Of a stretch of DNA of 64,000 nucleotides, positions 57,751-64,000 are shown piece after piece. Origin of the DNA: Actinomadura cremea (GTDB lineage: Bacteria; Actinomycetota; Actinomycetes; Streptosporangiales; Streptosporangiaceae); NCBI RefSeq assembly GCF_014648495.1, contig NZ_BMRF01000001.1, forward strand, positions 744,001 to 808,000, in the 5' to 3' direction. The notes under the pieces were generated by a model. It saw nothing but the letters and a program-made list of their open reading frames with translations, was not told the origin of the DNA and searched no databases. A program made the translations under genes and the position numbers. Position 1 is the first letter of the stretch. Every line of letters starts with the position of its first letter.

Positions 57751-59886
57751 TCAGCCCTGGGCCTCGTTCTCGGGGCGGCGGTGCGCGAAGCCGTCGCCGA
57801 CGACGGCCGCGAGGTTCAGGTACGCCTCGCGGGTCGGCGGCGCGAGCTGCTCCAGCTCGACCTCGGCGCCCTCCTCGAGGTGGTCGTCGTAGGGGATGCG
57901 GACGACCGCGCGGCAGCGGCTCTCGAAGTGCGCCTGGAGCTTGTCGAGGTCGACCTGGCTGCGGGTGCGGTTGCGGACCATCGACAGGACGACGACGCCG
58001 TTGCGCACGAGGTGCCCATGGTCGTGCGCCTCCAGCCAGTCGAGGGTCGCGCTCGCGGACCGGGCGCCGTCCACCGACGGGGAGCTGACCAGGACGAGCT
58101 GGTCGGCGAGGCTGAGCACCCCGGCCATGGCCGAGTGCAGCAGCCCGGTCCCGCAGTCGGTGATGCAGATCGAGTAGAACTGCTCGAGGATCGCGGCGGC
58201 CGCGGCGTAGTCGTCGGCGCTGAACGCCTCGCTGACGGCCGGGTCGCGGTCGGACGCGAGGACCTCCAGCCGCGCCTGGTTCTGCGACGTGAACGCGCGC
58301 ACGTCCGCGTACCGGTGGATGTCGTCGCGGCTGTTCAGCAGATCGCGGACCGTCGCGGCCGTCTCCAGCCGGACCTTGTCGGACAGCGTGCCGCGGTCGG
58401 GGTTCGCGTCGACCGCGATGACGGTGTCGCCGCGCAGCGAGCCGAGCATCGAGCCGAGGCCGGTGGTGGTGGTCGTCTTGCCGACCCCGCCCTTCAGCGA
58501 CATCACCGCCACCCGGTGGTGCCCGCCCGCGACCTGGGTGCGGGCGCGGGCGACGAGGTCCTTGCGGCGCACGTCGCCCTGCGACTCGCCCATGTGGATG
58601 TTGCCGCCGCTGGCCTTGTAGACGGCGCGGCGCCAGCCGGACGACGGCGCGATGCGGCGCTCGCCGAGCAGGTTCTCGGAGCTGAGGCTGTCGGAGTCGC
58701 CCGGACCGGGCTGCTGCGGCTGCTGGGGCTGCTGCGGGTAGCCGGCCGGGTAGGCATAGCCCTGCATCGGCTGGCCGGTGCTGGGGTCGATCGGCGCGTA
58801 AGGCTGCCCGGTGCTGGGGTCGACGGGCTGGTAGGGCTGCCCGGTGTTCGGGTCGACCTGCGGGTACGGCGGCGGAGTCGCGGGGCCGGGCTGGTACGGC
58901 TGCCCGGTGCCGGGGTCGACGGGCTGGTAGGGCTGCCCGGTGTTCGGGTCGACCTGCGGGTACGGCGGCGGAGTCGCGGGGCCGGGCTGGTACGGCTGCC
59001 CGGTGCCGGGGTCGACGGGCTGGTACGGCTGACCGGCGCCGGGGTCGACCTGGGGATAGGGCCGGCCGGTGTTGGGGTCGATCGGCTGGTACGGCTGGGA
59101 CGCGGCCGCGTTCGGGTCGTAGGGCTGCCCCGTGTTCGGGTCGACCTGCGGGTACGGCGGCGGAGTCGCGGGGCCGGGCTGGTACGGCTGCCCGGTGTTC
59201 GGGTCGACCTGGGGGTAGGGCGGCGGCGTGGCCGGGCCGACCGGCGGGTACGGCTGGCCCGTGTTCGGGTCGATCGGCTGGTACGGCTGGGACGCGGCGA
59301 CGCTCGGGTCCTGCGCGGGGTACTGCGCGATCTCCCAGGGCTGCTGCGGCTGGAACGGCTGCTGCTGGGGCTGCTGGGACTGCGGCTGCTGCCCGGCCGG
59401 GTCGAGCGGCGGGAGCTGGGACGGGTCGTACCCCTGGTAGGCCGCCGCGCCCGGGTACGGCGGCGGCAGCATCCCGCCGTCGAACGGCTGCGGCATCGGC
59501 CCGCCGTCGTACTGCGCGGGCTGCTGCGGAGGCTGCTGCTGGGGCTGGTGCTGCTGCGGGGGCTGCTGCGGGTCGCCGTAGCCGGGGAAGCCGGGGGGCG
59601 GCGGCACGGGGCCCTCCGCCTGCGGCTCCTGCGGCGGCGCGCCGGTCGCCGGCGGGTCCTGGACGGCGGGGGGCGCCGCGAGCCACGGGTTGCCGCCCGG
59701 CTCGGGCGGCGGGGCGCCGCCCTGCGGCGGCGGCGGTCCCGGGGGCTGCTCGCCCGCGCCGTCCGGCTGCTGCGCCCGGGGCTCGCCCGCCGAGCCCGAC
59801 GCCCGCCCCGTCGCGTCATCGTTCATCGCGTCCAGAGAGGCCAGGCGCTCCTCGAGGGAGCGCCCGTCGTGCTCGTTCCTTGCCAC
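57751..59886 (-). CDS. EspI-like MinD/ParA ATPase with a proline-rich repeat region
   Basis: 711 residues. The N-terminus (VARNEHDGRSLEERLASLDAM) leads to ~390 residues very rich in Pro, Gln, Gly and Tyr, including about 11 copies of a DPNTGQPY-type unit. The C-terminal ~270 residues are a ParA/MinD ATPase: deviant Walker A SLKGGVGKTTTTTGL (~462), VIAVDANPDRGTLSDK, ICITDCGTGLLHSAMAGVLSLADQLVLVSSPSVDGARSA. The architecture is that of ESX/type VII-associated EspI (Rv3876-like) proteins, but no ESX gene is next to it here. GTG 59886 has GGGGAG upstream. The deviant Walker A Lys and the Asp of AVDANPD indicate an active switch ATPase. Confidence 0.88.
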   Translation of the reverse strand: MARNEHDGRSLEERLASLDAMNDDATGRASGSAGEPRAQQPDGAGEQPPGPPPPQGGAPPPEPGGNPWLAAPPAVQDPPATGAPPQEPQAEGPVPPPPGFPGYGDPQQPPQQHQPQQQPPQQPAQYDGGPMPQPFDGGMLPPPYPGAAAYQGYDPSQLPPLDPAGQQPQSQQPQQQPFQPQQPWEIAQYPAQDPSVAASQPYQPIDPNTGQPYPPVGPATPPPYPQVDPNTGQPYQPGPATPPPYPQVDPNTGQPYDPNAAASQPYQPIDPNTGRPYPQVDPGAGQPYQPVDPGTGQPYQPGPATPPPYPQVDPNTGQPYQPVDPGTGQPYQPGPATPPPYPQVDPNTGQPYQPVDPSTGQPYAPIDPSTGQPMQGYAYPAGYPQQPQQPQQPGPGDSDSLSSENLLGERRIAPSSGWRRAVYKASGGNIHMGESQGDVRRKDLVARARTQVAGGHHRVAVMSLKGGVGKTTTTTGLGSMLGSLRGDTVIAVDANPDRGTLSDKVRLETAATVRDLLNSRDDIHRYADVRAFTSQNQARLEVLASDRDPAVSEAFSADDYAAAAAILEQFYSICITDCGTGLLHSAMAGVLSLADQLVLVSSPSVDGARSASATLDWLEAHDHGHLVRNGVVVLSMVRNRTRSQVDLDKLQAHFESRCRAVVRIPYDDHLEEGAEVELEQLAPPTREAYLNLAAVVGDGFAHRRPENEAQG
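58766..59290. repeat. Degenerate coding repeats (DPNTGQPY units)
   Basis: Units of about 36 bp and larger ~120-bp blocks, encoding DPNTGQPYQP and GPATPPPYPQV, alternate; two long blocks (about 58840-58975 and 58910-59050) are nearly identical in DNA. Copy number is likely to vary between strains. Confidence 0.75.
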
Positions 59887-60121
59887 CGTTTCTCCCCTCG
59901 GGCACCCTCTGACGATCAATCCGGAGCAGGGTGGGCATAGACCCCCGGAACAGCGTACCCGCGTGTCATTACCACGCATCCCCTCCGTAGATCGACTTTG
60001 ACGCCGCGTGGCCGGAATGCCCGACGGAGCACCGCGCGCAGCCGCCTCCCGCGACGTCCCGCGACCGTCCGGCGGACGTCCCGCGGACGACCGGCGGCAC
60101 GCCCGCAATAAACTCGCGGAC

Positions 60122-61078
60122 ATGCGTGCCATCGTGATTCGCGAGCCCGGAGACCCGGACGTCCTGGAGTGGACGACCGTGCCCGATCCGGTCGCGGGAC
60201 CGGGTGAGGTGCTGATCGAGGTCGCGGCGAGCGCGGTCAACCGCGCCGACGTCATGCAGCGGCTCGGGTTCTACCCGCCGCCGGAGGGGGCGCCGCCGTA
60301 TCCGGGCCTGGAGGTGTCGGGACGGGTCGTCGAGACCGGTGACGGCGCCGCGTGGCCGCGGGTCGGCGACGAGGTGTGCGCGCTGCTCGCGGGCGGCGGC
60401 TACGCGGAGCGGGTGGCGGTGCCCGCCGCGCAGGTGCTGCCGGTGCCGGACGGCGTGGACGTCGTGGACGCGGCGGGCCTGCCGGAGGTCGCGTGCACCG
60501 TGTGGTCGAACGTCTTCATGCTGGGCCGCCTGCGCGCCGGGGAGACGCTGCTCGTGCACGGCGGCGGCAGCGGCATCGGGACGCTCGCGATCCAGCTCGC
60601 GAAGGCACGGGGCGCGCGGGTCGTATGTACCGTGGGAAGCGAGGAGAAGGCCGAACGGTGCCGGGCGCTCGGCGCGGACGTCGCGGTGAACTACCGCACG
60701 GAGGACTTCGTGGACGGCGGCCCGTACGACGTGATCCTGGACCTGATCGGCGCCAAGTACCTGGCCCGGAACGTGGACGCGCTCGCGGTGGGCGGTCGGC
60801 TGATGATCATCGGCATGCAGGGCGGGGCGAAGGCCGAGCTGGACATCGGCAAGCTGCTGCGCAAGCGCGCGCTGGTGCATCCCACGTCGCTGCGGTCGCG
60901 TCCGGTGGCGGAGAAGGCGGAGATCGTCGCGGGGGTGCGGGAGAACGTGTGGCCGCTGATCGCGTCCGGGGACGTCCGGCCGGTGATCGACCGGCGGGTG
61001 CCCATGGCGGACGCGGCGCGCGCGCACGAGCTGCTCGAAGAGAGCGGACACGTCGGCAAGATCCTTCTGACCGTGTGA
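60122..61078 (+). CDS. NAD(P)H quinone oxidoreductase (PIG3-like)
   Basis: 318 residues, MDR family without zinc. MRAIVIREPGDPDVLEW, SAVNRADVMQRLGFYPPPEGAPPYPGLEVSGRV is the quinone oxidoreductase/PIG3 signature, and HGGGSGIGTLAIQLAKARGARVVCTVGSEEKAE the NADPH site. TAAACT lies seven bases before the ATG: leaderless. It precedes bpa by 12 bp and is probably co-transcribed with it, an arrangement often seen in actinobacteria. Confidence 0.92.
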   Translation: MRAIVIREPGDPDVLEWTTVPDPVAGPGEVLIEVAASAVNRADVMQRLGFYPPPEGAPPYPGLEVSGRVVETGDGAAWPRVGDEVCALLAGGGYAERVAVPAAQVLPVPDGVDVVDAAGLPEVACTVWSNVFMLGRLRAGETLLVHGGGSGIGTLAIQLAKARGARVVCTVGSEEKAERCRALGADVAVNYRTEDFVDGGPYDVILDLIGAKYLARNVDALAVGGRLMIIGMQGGAKAELDIGKLLRKRALVHPTSLRSRPVAEKAEIVAGVRENVWPLIASGDVRPVIDRRVPMADAARAHELLEESGHVGKILLTV

Positions 61079-61090
61079 GGATGAGGGGAT

Positions 61091-61633
61091 ATGAGCGAGC
61101 CTTTGAAGAACGAGTCCGAAAAGGAGCCGCAGGTCCTCGTGGTGGGCCCCGGCGGCATCGCGCTGGAGGGCGGTGACGCCGACAAGGGCGAGAAGTCGGT
61201 CGCCGAGATGGTCGAGCAGCCCGCGAAGGTCATGCGGATCGGCGGCATGATCCGCCAGCTGCTCGACGAGGTGAAGGCCGCACCGCTGGACGAGGCGAGC
61301 CGCGCGCGGCTCCGCGAGATCCACAAGTCGTCCATCAAGGAGCTGGAGGACGGCCTGGCGCCCGAGCTCGTCGAGGAGCTGGAGCGGCTCTCGCTCCCGT
61401 TCACCGAGGGGCACGTGCCGAGCGAGGCCGAACTGCGGATCGCGCAGGCCCAGCTCGTCGGCTGGCTGGAGGGCCTCTTCCACGGCATCCAGACCACCCT
61501 GTTCGCCCAGCAGATGGCGGCGCGCGCGCAGCTCGAACAGATGCGCCGCGCCCTGCCCGCCGGGATGGTGCCCCCCGCGGACGACGAGCAGCCGCAGCAC
61601 GGGACGCGCCACTCGTCCGGTCCCTACCTGTAG
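61091..61633 (+). CDS. bpa: Bacterial proteasome activator
   Basis: 180 residues. Similar throughout to Bpa/PafE (Rv3780-like): EMVEQPAKVMRIGGMIRQLLDEVKAAPLDEASRARLREIHKSSIKELEDGLAPELVEELERLSLPF, then four-helix-bundle segments to QMRRALPAGMVPP. The C-terminal tail ends GPYL, a variant of the GQYL motif with which Bpa rings dock into the 20S proteasome and open its gate for ATP-independent degradation of unfolded proteins. GAGGGG precedes the ATG. The presence of bpa implies that the organism has a proteasome. Confidence 0.95.
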   Translation: MSEPLKNESEKEPQVLVVGPGGIALEGGDADKGEKSVAEMVEQPAKVMRIGGMIRQLLDEVKAAPLDEASRARLREIHKSSIKELEDGLAPELVEELERLSLPFTEGHVPSEAELRIAQAQLVGWLEGLFHGIQTTLFAQQMAARAQLEQMRRALPAGMVPPADDEQPQHGTRHSSGPYL

Positions 61634-61641
61634 AGAGAGCG

Positions 61642-61668
61642 CGGGCCGCACCCCCGGGGCGCGGCCCG
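61642..61668. terminator. Terminator between bpa and the HAD gene
   Basis: Arms CGGGCCGC (61642-61649) and GCGGCCCG (61661-61668) with an 11-base loop between converging genes. Confidence 0.75.
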
Positions 61669-61671
61669 TCC

Positions 61672-62475
61672 CTACGGGAACAGGCGCTCGATCACCTGCG
61701 CCACGCCGTCGTCGTCGTTGCGGGACGTCCGGTGCGTGACGGCCGCGAGGACCATCGGGTGCCCGTTCGCCACCCCGTACGACGTCCCCGCCCAGCCCAG
61801 CATCGGCAGGTCGTTCGGCATGTCGCCGAACGCGACCACGTCGGCGGCGTCCACCCCGCGCTCCCCGCAGAACTCGGCGAGCGCCGTGGCCTTCGTGACC
61901 CCGAGCGCGCTCATCTCCAGCAGCCCCCGGCCGGACGAGTGCGTCACCGTCACCAGGTCGCCGACCGCCTGCGCCGCCTTCTCCGCGAGGACGTCCGGGT
62001 CGGCGTCCGGGTGGAACGCCAGCAGCTTCGTGCCCGGACGCGCCACCAGTTCCCCGTCGTCGACCCCGCGGCCGCCGAGCGCCTCGGCGTCCCAGCGGCC
62101 CAGGCTGTAGCGGGCGTCGAACACGAACCCCGTCGGGTACTCGACCGCGAACCGCAGCTCCGGCGACACCCCCCGCAGCCGCTCGACCGCCTCGGCGAGC
62201 ACGTCCGGGCCGATCTCGTGCGCCCGCAGCACCGTCTCGGTGTGCAGGTCGTACAGGACGGCGCCGTTCGCGCAGATCGCGACGCCGTGGTGCCCGACCG
62301 CCGCGGCGATCTCGGTCATCCAGCGCGGCGGCCGTCCGGTCACCATGACGAGCAGCGCCCCGGCGCGCTCGACGCGGGCCAGCGCGGCGACCGTCCGGGC
62401 CGAGATCCTCCCGTCGGAGCGGACGATCGTGCCGTCGAGGTCGGTGGCGATAACGCGGGGCGCGGGCTTGGTCAT
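61672..62475 (-). CDS. Cof-type HAD phosphatase
   Basis: 267 residues. Motif I ATDLDGTIVRSDG, motif II MVTGRPP, the Cof-type C2 cap in the middle, motif III Lys near GVTKATALAEF and motif IV GDMPNDLPML. Cof-type enzymes dephosphorylate sugar phosphates, cofactor precursors or phosphorylated metabolites. The ATG at 62475 has GGAAGG upstream. It may be co-transcribed with serS, but a strong terminator separates them. Confidence 0.92.
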   Translation of the reverse strand: MTKPAPRVIATDLDGTIVRSDGRISARTVAALARVERAGALLVMVTGRPPRWMTEIAAAVGHHGVAICANGAVLYDLHTETVLRAHEIGPDVLAEAVERLRGVSPELRFAVEYPTGFVFDARYSLGRWDAEALGGRGVDDGELVARPGTKLLAFHPDADPDVLAEKAAQAVGDLVTVTHSSGRGLLEMSALGVTKATALAEFCGERGVDAADVVAFGDMPNDLPMLGWAGTSYGVANGHPMVLAAVTHRTSRNDDDGVAQVIERLFP

Positions 62476-62568
62476 GTCACCTTCCAGTGCAGCTGAATCA
62501 CACCTTAGGTGACCCCACAACCCACTTGCCCGGCGAGTGGCCCCTTACCCCGTTCGTCCCGTATGCAC

Positions 62569-62602
62569 CGCGGCCCGGGACGGTCGAACGTCCCGGGCCG
62601 CG
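62569..62602 (-). terminator. Terminator of serS
   Basis: A perfect 14-bp stem (62569-62582 with 62589-62602) and a six-base loop, directly after the serS stop on the minus strand. Confidence 0.85.
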
Positions 62603-62609
62603 AAACCGG

Positions 62610-63869
62610 TCAGCGCGCGACGGGCTCCAGGACGTCCGTCCCGAGGAACCTGCGCAGCGCCTCGGGCACCCGCACCGAGCCGTCCGCCCGCTGGTGGTTC
62701 TCGAGGATCGCGACCATCCACCGCGTCGTCGCGAGCGTCCCGTTCAGGGTCGCGACCGGCTGGTTCCTGCCGTCGGCGTCCTTGTGCCGGACCGACAGGC
62801 GCCGCGCCTGGAACTCCGTGCAGTTCGACGTCGACGTGACCTCGCGGTACGTCCCCTGCGACGGCACCCACGCCTCGCAGTCGTACTTGCGGGCCGCGCT
62901 GGCGCCGAGGTCGCCCGCCGCCACGTCGATCACCCGGTACGGGATCTCGACCTTGGCGAGCATCTCCTTCTCCCACTCCAGGAGCCGCAGATGCTCCTCG
63001 TGGGCGTCCGCCGGATCGCAGTAGGAGAACATCTCGATCTTGTCGAACTGGTGCACCCGGATGATGCCGCGGGTGTCCTTGCCGTACGAGCCGGCCTCCC
63101 GCCGGAAGCACGACGACCACGCCGCGTACCGCCGCGGCAGCGCGTCGATGATCTCGCCCATGTGGTACGCCGCCAGCGGCACCTCCGAGGTGCCGACCAG
63201 GTACAGGTCGTCCTCCTGCAGGTGGTACACCTCGGCCGAGTGGGCGCCGAGGAACCCGGTGCCCTCCATCGCGTCCGGCTTCACCAGCACCGGCGGATAC
63301 ATCGGGACGAACCCGTTCGAGACGGCCTGCTCCATCGCGAGGTTCAGCAGCGCGTACTGCAACCGCGCCCCGACGCCCGTCAGGTAGTAGAACCGCGCGC
63401 CCGACACCTTCGCGCCGCGCTCCATGTCGATCGCGCCGAGCGCCTCGCCGAGTTCCAGGTGGTCCTTCGGCTCGAAGTCGAACTCCGCGGGCTCGCCGAC
63501 GTGCTCCAGGACGACGAAGTCCTGTTCGCCGCCCGGCGGGACGCCGTCCTCGATGACGTTCGGGACGGCCTTCAGCAGCGCGTCCAGCTCCGCGCCGAGC
63601 CGGTCGGCCTCGCCCTCGGCCTCCTTGACCTGCTGCGCCAGCTCCTTCGCCCGAGCCAGCAGCTCCGTCCGCTCGTCGCCGCTCGCCCGCGACACCGACT
63701 TGCCGAAACTCTTCTGCTCCGCCCGCAGCGTCTCGAAGGACGTCAGGGCGGAACGCCGCCTCCCGTCCAGGTCGAGCAGCCGGTCGACGACGCCGTCATC
63801 CTCCCCGCGCGCGCGCTGCGAAGCACGCAGCCGCTCGGGGTCCTCTCGAAGAGCTCGCAGGTCAATCAC
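62610..63869 (-). CDS. serS: Seryl-tRNA synthetase
   Basis: 419 residues. Charges tRNA-Ser. The N-terminal tRNA-binding coiled coil runs from about residue 35 to 105 ([39 protein letters not shown]). The class II core has TSE of LVGTSEVPL, motif 2 [28 protein letters not shown], and motif 3 [16 protein letters not shown]. Length is normal. The GTG at 63869 begins [20 protein letters not shown] lies seven bases upstream and no ribosome binding site is seen, so the transcript is probably leaderless. Confidence 0.97.
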   Translation of the reverse strand: MIDLRALREDPERLRASQRARGEDDGVVDRLLDLDGRRRSALTSFETLRAEQKSFGKSVSRASGDERTELLARAKELAQQVKEAEGEADRLGAELDALLKAVPNVIEDGVPPGGEQDFVVLEHVGEPAEFDFEPKDHLELGEALGAIDMERGAKVSGARFYYLTGVGARLQYALLNLAMEQAVSNGFVPMYPPVLVKPDAMEGTGFLGAHSAEVYHLQEDDLYLVGTSEVPLAAYHMGEIIDALPRRYAAWSSCFRREAGSYGKDTRGIIRVHQFDKIEMFSYCDPADAHEEHLRLLEWEKEMLAKVEIPYRVIDVAAGDLGASAARKYDCEAWVPSQGTYREVTSTSNCTEFQARRLSVRHKDADGRNQPVATLNGTLATTRWMVAILENHQRADGSVRVPEALRRFLGTDVLEPVAR

Positions 63870-63912
63870 AACTGCGAGGTTATCGTCCCCGTACCGTCCC
63901 CCGGATCCTTTT

Positions 63913-64000
63913 TCAGGCCGCGCCGCTCGCCAGCAGCGCGTGCGCCGGCAGCGCCACACCGCCGTCCCGGCGCGGGTACCCGGTCACGACCTCGTCGTAG
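63913..64000 (-). CDS. C-terminus of an unidentified protein, cut by the window edge
   Basis: The last ~29 residues are visible on the minus strand ([20 protein letters not shown] then ALLASGAA and a stop). It reads toward serS from upstream, 44 bp away. The fragment is too short to name. Confidence 0.5.
   Translation of the reverse strand, partial: YDEVVTGYPRRDGGVALPAHALLASGAA

Noticed and set aside
58766-59290. Repeat block as a CRISPR-like array
   Set aside because: The repeats lie in frame inside a proline-rich coding region and encode a regular peptide unit.

Overview
The window is high-GC DNA from a filamentous actinomycete, most likely a Thermomonosporaceae/Actinomadura-type organism (inference). 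Support comes from the high GC, GTG starts, many start codons lying 6-7 nt downstream of a -10 hexamer, a bacterial proteasome activator (Bpa), F420/LLM-type and TetR-rich gene content, and relics of a pSAM2-like actinomycete integrative element.

Layout. 0-6.4 kb is ordinary chromosome: HAD phosphatase, RecQ, a secreted esterase, an AurF-like diiron oxygenase, a macro-domain protein and a metallophosphoesterase. 7.0-14.1 kb is an integration hot spot ending at tRNA-Arg(ACG). It holds three decayed tyrosine-integrase 3' ends, a 42-bp duplicate of the tRNA 3' half, relics of a replication initiator and a DUF2637-like membrane gene, one complete IS5-family element with a likely -1 frameshift, two dead transposases and one coherent low-GC cargo gene encoding a seven-repeat, propeller-like protein. 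14.3-20.3 kb, beyond a lipoprotein and tRNA-Ser(GCT), is a gene graveyard (transposase, endonuclease/exonuclease, hemerythrin, PP2C and MerR fragments) with a few intact genes: ASCH-like/winged-helix, SUKH, MerR and a spermidine-synthase-like protein. 20.3-26 kb carries release factor 3, a SulP transporter and an oxidoreductase/TetR pair.

26-36 kb is a catabolic gene cluster. It holds an F420-type oxidoreductase behind a KstR-like box, an aldehyde dehydrogenase, and two operons each containing a Rieske oxygenase translationally coupled to a ~110-residue partner of unknown function. TauD-type, SDR, carboxymuconolactone-decarboxylase-like and amidohydrolase-like genes accompany them. A divergent TetR gene and three copies of a 20-bp palindrome suggest one regulon. 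36-47.4 kb is a run of regulator/oxidoreductase pairs (MarR, TetR, SDR, tautomerase, NmrA), most with clear palindromic operators, plus a class III cyclase and a MerR protein.

47.4-64 kb returns to housekeeping and envelope functions: an ECF sigma factor fused to a zinc-finger/transmembrane/extracytoplasmic module, a SigE-type sigma, a cysteine-rich barrel protein coupled to a MauE-like membrane protein, an AAA ATPase behind a consensus SOS box, a pirin lacking a ligand segment, MarR, an M15 peptidase lipoprotein, tRNA-Ser(TGA), a cupin, a repeat-rich EspI-like ATPase, quinone oxidoreductase, Bpa, a Cof-type phosphatase and SerS.

All family assignments come from reading translations and motifs; no database search was run.
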